Shown here piece after piece: positions 52,173 to 59,006 of a stretch of 64,000 nt of DNA; position 1 is the stretch's first letter, and every line of letters begins with the position of its first letter. Position numbers and translations under genes: made by a program. The DNA lies in IMG/VR virus record IMGVR_UViG_3300020394_000267, positions 1 through 64,000 of that record. One strand, 5' to 3'. The notes beneath the pieces are model-generated. The model saw only the letters and a list, made by a program, of their open reading frames with translations. It did no database searches and was not told the origin of the DNA. The DNA comes from a virus.

Positions 52173-52429
52173 TGGCAGATTTGACCAAACAATTAACCCA
52201 TACTTTGAAAATCTATTTCGATAGTCAGATAAACAAGCACAAAATAAATGTACAAGTTTTGATGCAAAAAGGCGTGGGAGTTGCAGAACATCCAGATATA
52301 ATGCAAACGATTGAGGACGAACTTGGCAAGATTGCTGAATTCAAGGATAAACTAGAGGCACTAGATACACTTGATATCGCAGATGAAAATCAGTTGAGTT
52401 TTTTAAGGGAAGATGGAACGAGCCAGTAG
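52172..52429 (+). CDS. small conserved-type T4-like protein
   Basis: Protein of 85 residues with HKINVQVLMQKGVGVAEHPD then IMQTIEDELGKIAEFKDKLE, a pattern shared by small proteins in marine T4-like phages next to DUF6433 genes. Helical. Function unknown. Confidence 0.72.
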   Translation: MADLTKQLTHTLKIYFDSQINKHKINVQVLMQKGVGVAEHPDIMQTIEDELGKIAEFKDKLEALDTLDIADENQLSFLREDGTSQ

Positions 52430-52943
52430 ATTCTTTTTGTTCAAATGTGGTGGTTGGAAGAATGAATTTTGGATTGTAGATGAACATAGTCTACAAGAGG
52501 TTCCAAAACCACGCGAGATGATAATCAAATTCTCTACCGTTGAAAAGGTCAGAGAATATGTTATTACACAAAACCCCCAAGACCTACCAATAGTCGATAG
52601 GTGCAGAGACCGTACCGCTTGGCACACGCCAGAAGGTCGAGAACGCATAAAACAGGCTAAACTAGGTCAAAGTAACCCCAATTCTACAGGATTGTCAGAG
52701 GCGCATAAGGCGAAGATATCGCAGACTATGACAGGTACTAGACAGGGTGAATTCAATCCTATGTATGGGCGAACACACAAAGCGCATACCATAGAACTAA
52801 TCAGACAGAAGGCATTTGCACGCCCTAAAATGAGGTGGTGTGTAGAACCGTCTGGCAAGTCCCATTTGATACGCGCTGACGGTGAAATACCCGATGAGTG
52901 GCAATGGGGACGATATTACGACAAATATAGACCAAATGAGTGA
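52413..52943 (+). CDS. NUMOD3-containing homing-endonuclease-like protein
   Basis: Protein of 176 residues. TGLSEAHKAKISQTMTG and NPMYGRTHKAHTIELIRQKA are two NUMOD3-type repeats (DNA-binding motif of GIY-YIG and HNH homing endonucleases). The N-terminal 60 residues show no intact nuclease core, so it may be a truncated or DNA-binding-only form. Overlaps the previous gene by 17 bases and is followed by the GATCAT cassette. Confidence 0.65.
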   Translation: MERASRFFLFKCGGWKNEFWIVDEHSLQEVPKPREMIIKFSTVEKVREYVITQNPQDLPIVDRCRDRTAWHTPEGRERIKQAKLGQSNPNSTGLSEAHKAKISQTMTGTRQGEFNPMYGRTHKAHTIELIRQKAFARPKMRWCVEPSGKSHLIRADGEIPDEWQWGRYYDKYRPNE

Positions 52944-53045
52944 ATTTTTTTATCAATTTTTTTGCTTTTCCCAGTTAAATCAATGACTTACAGAGGCGGA
53001 TTTATCGCTATTTTCCTTGACTTTTGCCCTAAAATATGGGATCAT
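52940..53045 (+). promoter_or_regulatory. GATCAT-class cassette: A/T tract, conserved block and promoter
   Basis: An A/T-rich tract with TTTTTTTGCTTTTC, then AAATCAATGACTTACAGAGG (52977-52996), then TTGACT at 53017-53022, 17-base spacer ending AATATGG and GATCAT at 53040-53045. The same order occurs at 1465-1558 and 58881-58973. The ATG follows at 53076 after GTGAGAG. Confidence 0.75.
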
Positions 53046-53075
53046 ATACATGTAATTAGGAAAGTGAGAGAAAAT

Positions 53076-53324
53076 ATGACAAATAAGATAAATTTCGTTG
53101 GTGCAAATAATGGTGGTCTTGAGTTTGTTCTTGAGAATGACAGTTATGAGAATAAACTTGTGGGCAAAAACCTTGAAGAGTGTGCTTTGATTATCGCAAA
53201 ACACGGTCTTGCTGACAGAGTGATGGGAAGTTCTTCAATGGACTTTGCTAGTGAGGATGGATTTGAAACCGATGATGGTGCGATGACTATGTACCAATAT
53301 GCAATTAAATTAAGTGGAGTGTAA
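53076..53324 (+). CDS. small hypothetical protein
   Basis: Protein of 82 residues (MTNKINFVGANNGGLEFVLE, later EDGFETDDGAMTMYQYAI), probably alpha/beta. ATG 53076 follows the conserved GTGAGAG leader; the longer open frame upstream runs through the promoter and is ignored. Function unknown. Confidence 0.7.
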   Translation: MTNKINFVGANNGGLEFVLENDSYENKLVGKNLEECALIIAKHGLADRVMGSSSMDFASEDGFETDDGAMTMYQYAIKLSGV

Positions 53325-53325
53325 T

Positions 53326-53556
53326 ATGACAGGATTAGTTGAAACAGAATTAACTTTGACGCTCAATCAGATTATTGAGAAAATGGGTGCCCCCAAAGGC
53401 ACTACCTATGACCAGTTAGATGAAGGTCAACAGGCACATGTGGATGCCTACTGTGAACAGTTTGACCCAGACCAACCCGATTTTGAAAACGGACAGTGCT
53501 ACTGTGGTGAGTACAATTGCCCAGAAGCGTATGAACATGCAACGAGTGGGTGGTAA
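53326..53556 (+). CDS. small acidic hypothetical protein
   Basis: Protein of 76 residues with a Cys-containing C-terminus (AYCEQFDPDQPDFENGQCYC, then GEYNCPEAYEH). Four Cys could bind one metal. TGGAG precedes the ATG. No family recognised. Confidence 0.65.
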   Translation: MTGLVETELTLTLNQIIEKMGAPKGTTYDQLDEGQQAHVDAYCEQFDPDQPDFENGQCYCGEYNCPEAYEHATSGW

Positions 53557-54162
53557 GTGAAGAATTTTACAGAGAAAATAATTCTAACCGATTGTGATGG
53601 AGTCTGCCTAGATTGGGAGACTGCATTTTTCACATGGATGGCGCATAATGGGATGAACCCAGTAGGCGAAGATTGGAAACTCAAGTATAAAGTTTCCCAG
53701 AGATTTGGAGTAACGCAGGCAGAAGGTCAGAGATTGACTAATCAGTTCAACAGTTCTGCTGCTATTGGATTCTTGCCCCCATTGAGGGACGCCCAGTATT
53801 ACATGAAGAAACTTTCTGAAAAACATGGGTACAAGTTTGTCGCTGTCACTAGTTTACATAGTGACCCATACGCACAAGAGTTGAGAACTCAAAACCTTAA
53901 AAAGTTATTTGGAGAGGACACATTCATCGAGTATTATTACTTGGATTGTGGTGCTGACAAGGATGAGATATTAGAAGAGTTGAGTCATAAATACTATGGC
54001 GCGCCTTGGGTCGAGGACAAGTATGTCAATGTTGAAGTTGGCATGAAAGTCGGATTTCAAGGATTTCTAATCGAACACGGGCATAACCTAAATTACAAAG
54101 GAAATGCCACCATTGTCAAGAATTGGGAGCAAATCTATGACACGCTTACTAAAGGAAGTTGA
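53557..54162 (+). CDS. HAD-superfamily hydrolase
   Basis: Protein of 201 residues from a GTG at 53557. IILTDCDGVCLDW (about 8-20) is HAD motif I with the nucleophile Asp. FVAVTSLHSDPYA carries motif II Thr and the C-terminal part has the motif III/IV acids. Typical small phosphatase, perhaps acting on nucleotides (5'(3')-deoxyribonucleotidase-like). Overlaps the next gene by 26 bases. Confidence 0.75.
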   Translation: MKNFTEKIILTDCDGVCLDWETAFFTWMAHNGMNPVGEDWKLKYKVSQRFGVTQAEGQRLTNQFNSSAAIGFLPPLRDAQYYMKKLSEKHGYKFVAVTSLHSDPYAQELRTQNLKKLFGEDTFIEYYYLDCGADKDEILEELSHKYYGAPWVEDKYVNVEVGMKVGFQGFLIEHGHNLNYKGNATIVKNWEQIYDTLTKGS

Positions 54163-54319
54163 CCACGATTCGGGCAGAGAATTTGATTCTTTTTGCCACG
54201 AGTTATTTCACCAGAATTGTTCAGAGAGGGAAGCGTATAACGAACCGCTGCTCACCTATGATGAATATGTAGCAAAAAACATGGATTTTCTGGTGGAGAC
54301 ATTTAAAAAGAGGAGTTAA
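54137..54319 (+). CDS. small hypothetical protein
   Basis: Protein of 60 residues starting MTRLLKEVDHDSGREFDSFC, helical and acidic, with two Cys. It starts inside the HAD gene. Function unknown. Confidence 0.55.
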   Translation: MTRLLKEVDHDSGREFDSFCHELFHQNCSEREAYNEPLLTYDEYVAKNMDFLVETFKKRS

Positions 54320-54320
54320 C

Positions 54321-54548
54321 ATGGGTATGGAAGTACTCGCCGGCTTGTTCGGCATTTCAGTGTATGTGGCATATTCGCTAGGATTCAAAAAAGGAACATC
54401 TACATCAGCACAGGTAACTATGCTGATGATGAGAGAGTTTCTAAATGAAAGTCAAGGCAGTGATTGGACAGACATCACATTAGGAAAAAACTTTAACAGG
54501 GTACATCGATGGATGCAACAGGTCGAAGATGCCACGGAAGAATCCTAG
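54321..54548 (+). CDS. small membrane-anchored protein
   Basis: Protein of 75 residues with an N-terminal membrane segment (MGMEVLAGLFGISVYVAYSL) and a soluble tail. AGGAG precedes the ATG. Overlaps the next gene by 20 bases. Confidence 0.6.
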   Translation: MGMEVLAGLFGISVYVAYSLGFKKGTSTSAQVTMLMMREFLNESQGSDWTDITLGKNFNRVHRWMQQVEDATEES

Positions 54549-54864
54549 TCTAGTACAATACCAGAAAATGCTTTCCGAGTTCAATTGGAATTGGGAGGCG
54601 GAAACTGAGATAGCGATGTTGGATATATCTGCTGCTCAGAGAAGGAAACAGGAGAAGAGGGAAAACGAATTAATTGATTACAGTCTGGTGTCGCCGATGC
54701 ACACTGAGTTATACAATGCCCATTTCGTTTTTGCTACTGAGGATGGCCCGAAACCAAAACTGGAGAAAGCGGGAAAAGAAAACGGAAAAACTGTCTACAA
54801 AATCATACACGATGAGGATGACGGTTTAATTTTTGATTGGAGAAAACAACATGTACGAGTATAA
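54529..54864 (+). CDS. hypothetical protein
   Basis: Protein of 111 residues: MPRKNPSLVQYQKMLSEFNW, a Lys/Arg-rich middle (AAQRRKQEKRENELIDYSLV) and a beta-like C-terminus. Overlaps both neighbours. No family recognised. Confidence 0.6.
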   Translation: MPRKNPSLVQYQKMLSEFNWNWEAETEIAMLDISAAQRRKQEKRENELIDYSLVSPMHTELYNAHFVFATEDGPKPKLEKAGKENGKTVYKIIHDEDDGLIFDWRKQHVRV

Positions 54865-55216
54865 CATAGTAATACAACGCTGGGTGGATGGCGATACAGT
54901 CGATGTCGATATAGACTTAGGCTTTGGAGTATGGTTAAATGACCAGCGAGTAAGACTGGCGGGTATCAATGCCCCAGAGAGCAGAACGCGAGACTTAGAA
55001 GAGAAGAAACTAGGACTGGCGGCAAAAGACTTCTGTAAGAATTTCTGTAAGGAAGGCGAGTATGCTAAATTGGTATGTAAGAAATACGATTCCAAGGGCA
55101 AATTCGGAAGGATTCTAGGAGAGATTTGGAGCATAACGAATTACGCAGATAAATCATTGAACGAATATTTACTTGATAAAGGACACGCTACAGAATATCA
55201 TGGCGGCAAAAGGTAG
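54851..55216 (+). CDS. thermonuclease-like (SNase-family) nuclease
   Basis: Protein of 121 residues. VIQRWVDGDTVDVDIDLGFG (Asp ligands), VRLAGINAPESRTRD (catalytic Arg and Glu-type region) and KGKFGRILGEIW (second Arg region) match staphylococcal-nuclease-like proteins of T4-like phages. No signal peptide, so it acts in the cytoplasm, perhaps on host DNA or RNA. Overlaps the next gene by 17 bases. Confidence 0.82.
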   Translation: MYEYNIVIQRWVDGDTVDVDIDLGFGVWLNDQRVRLAGINAPESRTRDLEEKKLGLAAKDFCKNFCKEGEYAKLVCKKYDSKGKFGRILGEIWSITNYADKSLNEYLLDKGHATEYHGGKR

Positions 55217-56174
55217 TCTATCCAGAAATCTAATTACAGGTGGTTGCTCATTCACGGCACATAAGACGCGAGAAACCCTAGCATGGGCTGAACAACTATC
55301 TGAGAAATACGATAATGTAATTAACACCGCTGAGATGGCGAGTGGGAATCAGATTATCTGTGACAGGATATGCTACGAATTAAGCAAACCAGAAGTAACG
55401 AGTGAGAACACAATGGTCGCTGTCATGTGGAGTTCGCCCTTTAGAAAAGAATTCCTATTCACATATGATGACCCAGACTATACAGACATATGGCAAAGAT
55501 TCAAAGACAAAATAGGATTCAGCAACTATATTCTAACAGATAAACAACACGAGAAACATTCCACATCCAACTGGCTTATAGTAGGGGGCGGATATGGCAT
55601 CTGGAATTACGAAGTAACGCCGCTGGACGCTAGATTGAAAAACTATTTTAGTGATATATACAATCCCGAAGAGGCATATGTGAGCACTCTGAGGGCCATG
55701 ATTACTGTACAAAGTTTATGTCAGGCGAAAAGAATCCCGCTGTTAAACATGACATGGCAGAGTATCTTTCATGATTTAAGTGCAAAAGATTTCGAGAGTG
55801 ATGAAAGTTTTTGGAAAAAGGATATAGTCAGCACGACAGGATGGTTATATACGCGACTGAGAACAGCATTTAGCAACAGATTACGCGATAAAGGATTACT
55901 GAATGAGCAGGAAATGAAATCCGATATGCATAACAAAAGAATTGATAGATTATATCCCAACACAAAACACTGGTTTGAGCTAATCGATTGGGGTACATGG
56001 CACTTCTATGAAAACGATTTAATTCAGAAAGGTGGATTACAAGAGTTTTCGCATTATGAGTGTGGCACAAAAAGTGAAGAATTAAAGAATCATCCTAGCA
56101 CAAAAGTACAAACAAAATGGATGAATAGAATAATGAAAGTGATAGAGGAAAAATATGGCATGGAAACGAGTTAA
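55200..56174 (+). CDS. SGNH-hydrolase-like phage protein (paralogue 3)
   Basis: Protein of 324 residues. NLITGGCSFTAHKTRETLAW, AEQLSEKYDNVINTAEMASG and NQIICDRICYEL reproduce the SGNH layout (GCS, vNxA-xG, then MVAVMWSSPFR). The C-terminus has HYECGTKSEELKNHPSTKVQ, a possible His block. Related in plan to the genes at 37136, 48920 and 58218. Substrate unknown. Confidence 0.68.
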   Translation: MAAKGSLSRNLITGGCSFTAHKTRETLAWAEQLSEKYDNVINTAEMASGNQIICDRICYELSKPEVTSENTMVAVMWSSPFRKEFLFTYDDPDYTDIWQRFKDKIGFSNYILTDKQHEKHSTSNWLIVGGGYGIWNYEVTPLDARLKNYFSDIYNPEEAYVSTLRAMITVQSLCQAKRIPLLNMTWQSIFHDLSAKDFESDESFWKKDIVSTTGWLYTRLRTAFSNRLRDKGLLNEQEMKSDMHNKRIDRLYPNTKHWFELIDWGTWHFYENDLIQKGGLQEFSHYECGTKSEELKNHPSTKVQTKWMNRIMKVIEEKYGMETS

Positions 56175-56355
56175 AGAAACGCTATGGGGAAATCCTAATA
56201 AAGGCATTAGTGGAGAACCAGACCCAAACGATTTAACATTAGAGAACGCTTATAAGACGCGCTGGATATGGTATCACACTATATTGGGAATCGAATTATT
56301 AATCGTTATTATAGTACAGGTTGCTATATTGACGCTTCTGGCAGTGAAACTATAG
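56155..56355 (+). CDS. small membrane protein
   Basis: Protein of 66 residues with one C-terminal membrane span (LLIVIIVQVAILTLLAVKL). It overlaps the previous gene by 20 bases. Function unknown. Confidence 0.55.
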   Translation: MAWKRVKETLWGNPNKGISGEPDPNDLTLENAYKTRWIWYHTILGIELLIVIIVQVAILTLLAVKL

Positions 56356-56365
56356 AGGAAAAGTT

Positions 56366-56485
56366 ATGTGGCAAACAGGTGGATTTCTTAATACATTAAT
56401 GTGGTTTTTATTGGGGTATTGGGTAGGTATAGGAATGCCTCTACCCGCTATGCCATGGTGTTTATTTGGGTATTGTATATCATGA
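56366..56485 (+). CDS. 39-residue membrane peptide
   Basis: ATG 56366 follows GAGGAAAAGTT. The product (MWQTGGFLNTLMWFLLGYWV, then GIGMPLPAMPWCLFGYC) is nearly all hydrophobic. Its stop overlaps the next ATG (ATGA). Likely real on context. Confidence 0.5.
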   Translation: MWQTGGFLNTLMWFLLGYWVGIGMPLPAMPWCLFGYCIS

Positions 56486-56565
56486 TTACCAGTTGCTTTA
56501 TACAGATAATGTTCGCTTTTATTATAGGGTATATGATAGGAAAGTATAGTGCGCCCTATAGGTAA
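56482..56565 (+). CDS. 27-residue membrane peptide
   Basis: ATG overlaps the upstream stop. MITSCFIQIMFAFIIGYMIG plus a short polar tail (KYSAPYR): one membrane span. Very short; supported only by coupling and composition. Confidence 0.4.
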   Translation: MITSCFIQIMFAFIIGYMIGKYSAPYR

Positions 56566-56704
56566 GAAAGGAACGGTGAGCAGTCTAAGTCGCAATGAAA
56601 CGAAAAAGAACAAAAGACTTGCTAATAAAGGGATTCGCAGACAGGGTAAACGCCAGTCAGAGAGTTCTGTACTTGAACTGTGGAGGGAAAAAAGTGGGAA
56701 ATAG
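56549..56704 (+). CDS. 51-residue basic protein, GTG start
   Basis: GTG 56549 after AGGAAA. The product is very basic (VSSLSRNETKKNKRLANKGI, then RRQGKRQSESSV), so it may bind nucleic acid. It overlaps both neighbours. Alternative frames here are less consistent with ribosome-binding sites. Confidence 0.45.
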   Translation: MRPIGKKGTVSSLSRNETKKNKRLANKGIRRQGKRQSESSVLELWREKSGK

Positions 56705-56861
56705 TGGTAATCTAAATCCGCGTGAGGGCAGGAGTGAGCGCCGCCGCCCGACTAAAAAATCAGACGCCGCTGCCGCTCCCAGACGCGGTAAACAGAGATC
56801 ATACCACAGAGCGGCACTAATGTCAAGCACTTTCCGCCATGCGTGGTGGCAGTGGCTGTGA
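56694..56861 (+). CDS. 55-residue Arg-rich protein, GTG start
   Basis: GTG 56694 has a very good GGAGGG at 56682-56687. The peptide (GNSGNLNPREGRSERRRPTK, then SDAAAAPRRGKQRSYHRAAL) is Arg-rich and the DNA is more GC-rich than its neighbours. No family recognised. Confidence 0.45.
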   Translation: MGNSGNLNPREGRSERRRPTKKSDAAAAPRRGKQRSYHRAALMSSTFRHAWWQWL

Positions 56862-56890
56862 AAATAATTCGTCTTTTTTGAAGAAAACGC

Positions 56891-56919
56891 TTGACAACTG
56901 CTGATCTAATGTGTATAAT
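56891..56919 (+). promoter_or_regulatory. consensus sigma70 promoter
   Basis: AAAACGCTTGACAACTG context: TTGACA 56891-56896, 17-base spacer, TATAAT 56914-56919. Both hexamers are perfect. No gene starts soon after it, so it drives the RNA region below. Confidence 0.8.
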
Positions 56920-56996
56920 AGGGTGTCGCCTTTAAGAAGAGATATGGCTGCTGCTAAGTGATTGATATATAAGGGAAATAAAAGATAAAATAATAC

Positions 56997-57025
56997 TTGA
57001 CAACTGGTCTCATATGTGAGATCAT
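56997..57025 (+). promoter_or_regulatory. GATCAT-class promoter for the candidate RNA
   Basis: TTGACA 56997-57002, 17-base spacer ending ATGTGA, GATCAT 57020-57025, with TTATAC just after. CATATGTGAGATCA gives partial symmetry. Confidence 0.72.
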
Positions 57026-57031
57026 TATACC

Positions 57032-57485
57032 ATACTGAGAGATGAGGAGATTATATAGTGTTGTGACAATAATTTAAACCCCAGTTAAACCGCACCATCT
57101 CACCGTGGTTGAGGTTCAAGGAAGAGTGCTATGGGGTCGGAAATGAATCACGGTGCCGAGTCGCAAAGGTGGCATGACCACGCTCCGATGAGGTAATGAC
57201 AGGCAGGGCTGGCTGCCATGAACAAGGTGGAGAGACAACTACTAAAGGAGAGTCCCCAGTAGTGGCAATGCACAAAGCAGTACCATGAAAAGGACAGGGC
57301 GGATGTCAAAGGGTGAGACCCGGCCGCTAACAGGGTTGTGCCTCAATACACACGCGCTCCCCCACGGTTAGGGGAGCATCACCCAGCAGCAGAGGGGTCA
57401 GGCGGGCCTATGCTTTGGGATCGAGGTGGTCGCCCTTACAAGTGCATCTGGCATCCCCCCATATGCATTACTAAAAAAAGTTTTT
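57032..57485 (+). ncRNA. candidate large structured RNA (about 450 nt), RNA-1
   Basis: About 500 bases hold no credible gene but lie behind two promoters and are more GC-rich than the genes around. Pairings read by eye: CACCGTG 57101-57107 with CACGGTG 57149-57155; GTCGGA 57136-57141 with TCCGAT 57184-57189; GGCAG/CTGCC at 57202/57213; ACTACT 57238 with AGTAGT 57258; GGGTG 57311 with CACCC 57380; GCTCCCC 57356 with GGGGAGC 57371; AGTGCAT 57441 with ATGCATT 57463, then AAAAAAAGTTTTT. ACCCCA 57078 can pair with TGGGGT 57132, crossing the first helix (possible pseudoknot). It is not a tmRNA, RNase P or group I intron by the motifs I know. It may instead be a long leader of the phosphatase gene at 57532. 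Confidence 0.55.
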
Positions 57486-57531
57486 GCCCACCCACAGAAA
57501 CCGCCACAGAATTTTTTTCGGGATATAAATT

Positions 57532-57969
57532 ATGGCAGATATAATTTTTGATGTAGACGGCACTCTTATGGATATTACTCATAGGAGGCATTTCGTTGCA
57601 CAGCGTCCCAAGGACTTTGATTCGTTTCGGAGTCATACTGAATTCGATACCAGAAAGGAAGATATCTTTGCCATTGCGGATGCGTTACAGTCACAGGGGC
57701 ATCGTATTCTTATATCTACTGGTAGGAATAAGTCTCAAAGGGATATTACCATTCAACAGATAAGGGATGGCGGTATAGACTTTGAGCAGATATACATGCG
57801 TTCTGATAGTGACTATACACCAGATGATGAGTTAAAGTCACGATTCTTAGACCGTATGATAGATGATGGTTACAATCCTACTATGGCATTTGATGACCGT
57901 CAAAGGGTTGTGGACATGTTTCGTTCACGAGGTTTAACCGTCTTCCAAGTAGCGGAAGGCAATTTTTAA
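57532..57969 (+). CDS. PNKP-type 3'-phosphatase (HAD superfamily)
   Basis: Protein of 145 residues. IIFDVDGTLMDITHRRHFVA gives Asp7 and Asp9 of HAD motif I. AQRPKDFDSF, ILISTGRNKSQRD, IYMRSDSDYTPDDELKSRFL and MAFDDRQRVVDMFRSRGL then TVFQVAEGNF match the 3'-phosphatase half of T4 polynucleotide kinase, without the kinase half. It should remove 3' phosphates from RNA or DNA ends before ligation. It directly follows RNA-1. Confidence 0.85.
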   Translation: MADIIFDVDGTLMDITHRRHFVAQRPKDFDSFRSHTEFDTRKEDIFAIADALQSQGHRILISTGRNKSQRDITIQQIRDGGIDFEQIYMRSDSDYTPDDELKSRFLDRMIDDGYNPTMAFDDRQRVVDMFRSRGLTVFQVAEGNF

Positions 57970-57979
57970 AAAGGAAGTT

Positions 57980-58234
57980 ATGGGAGTCTACGGAATAAGA
58001 GATGAAAAATACCTTGAAAGAGAAGATACCGAGCTTAAATCAGAAGCAAGTAAACATATTGGTGCAAAGTTTGTTTTGGGGTCTCGTCCTAATAATGTTC
58101 GTATCAATGATGTATCCAACGCCAGCGCAATAGGTCTCTATATGTTACTAGGTTTTGGACTAGGTTATTTTTACAACGATATTAATATGGCATTACTGGA
58201 ATTATGGTGTATGGCGTATGGACTTATCTACTGA
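57980..58234 (+). CDS. small membrane protein
   Basis: Protein of 84 residues: polar N-terminus (MGVYGIRDEKYLEREDTELK) and one or two C-terminal hydrophobic segments (AIGLYMLLGFGLGYFY, MALLELWCMAYGLIY). AGGAAG precedes the ATG; overlaps the next gene by 17 bases. Confidence 0.65.
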   Translation: MGVYGIRDEKYLEREDTELKSEASKHIGAKFVLGSRPNNVRINDVSNASAIGLYMLLGFGLGYFYNDINMALLELWCMAYGLIY

Positions 58235-58880
58235 GTGGGAATTTAAAACTCTATGGGTATATGGTGATTCATTCGCCTGTGAACCTTCACAATGGGCAAA
58301 GATTCTTTCAGATAAACTAGGTTATTACAAGATAACTAATCATGGATGGCCTGGCAGTTCATTAGAAAGAACCAGTGTCCGACTGAGTGATACCTATTCA
58401 CTATGGGAACCAGAAGATGTAGTGGTTGTTTGTTTGACTGAGATACACCGCGAATGGGCAACTACACTGACTGTTAATGAGTCAAACAGACCAGTTCGTA
58501 AATTGAACACCGCGTTACGCAATCATATGATTTATTCCTTATCTTATTTAAAGGAGATATCCAATTTGCGTGCCTTGGTGGTACTGGACGGATTCAAGGA
58601 TAGTTCCAAGGCGAATAGAACTGTGACCATGCCCGCGAATCTGATATACAGTAACAAGGGTTCGCTCATGGAAGTAGCACAGGGAGAGATAAAAGACTCT
58701 GGCAATCAACCCGCCTTTCAAGCACAATCACCAGTGGGTGTAGACCCACGAGAGAACCATATGTCCCCAGTGAACCACGAAATTCTCGCTGATAAGGTGC
58801 TTTCTGCGATAGAATCGGGGTCTCGGTGGCAAACTATTGACTTAACAGAGGGATTTCAGCGTAAAATCTTCGATATTTGA
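58218..58880 (+). CDS. SGNH-hydrolase-like protein (paralogue 4, GDS motif intact)
   Basis: Protein of 220 residues. TLWVYGDSFACEPSQWAKIL has a true GDS motif; KITNHGWPGSSLERT is the Gly block and DVVVVCLTEIHREW the third block. NHMSPVNHEILADKVLSAIE provides a plausible HxxxH-type His. This is the copy most likely to be an active esterase, perhaps deacetylating surface glycans. It ends just before the next GATCAT cassette. Confidence 0.78.
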   Translation: MDLSTEWEFKTLWVYGDSFACEPSQWAKILSDKLGYYKITNHGWPGSSLERTSVRLSDTYSLWEPEDVVVVCLTEIHREWATTLTVNESNRPVRKLNTALRNHMIYSLSYLKEISNLRALVVLDGFKDSSKANRTVTMPANLIYSNKGSLMEVAQGEIKDSGNQPAFQAQSPVGVDPRENHMSPVNHEILADKVLSAIESGSRWQTIDLTEGFQRKIFDI

Positions 58881-58978
58881 GAAAAAAAATTCAACTTTTT
58901 TGCTTTCCTTTGGAAAATCAATGGCTTACGGAGGCAGCTTTTTCTTGACATTTGCCCCGATATATGGGATCATGATCC
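58881..58978 (+). promoter_or_regulatory. GATCAT-class cassette with palindrome
   Basis: An A/T hairpin tract (AAAAAAAATTCAACTTTTTT), then AAATCAATGGCTTACGGAGG, TTGACA 58945-58950, 17-base spacer, GATCAT 58968-58973 inside the perfect palindrome GGATCATGATCC (58967-58978). Closest in form to the copies at 1465 and 52940. Confidence 0.78.
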
Positions 58979-59006
58979 TGTAATCAATTGAGAGAGGTAA
59001 AAAATT

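Noticed and set aside
52962-53075. Upstream extension of the gene at 53076
   Set aside because: It reads through the GATCAT promoter and its conserved block; the true start after GTGAGAG is clear.
57108-57121. GGTTGAGGTTCAAGG as a tRNA T-arm
   Set aside because: No acceptor stem, anticodon arm or CCA end could be found at tRNA spacing; no other region of the window passed as tRNA.
57493-57507. CACAGAAACCGCC resembling the 3' conserved region of RNase P RNA
   Set aside because: The matching 5' conserved segment (GAGGAAAGTCC type) and the rest of the core are missing, and the motif lies beyond the terminal hairpin of RNA-1.
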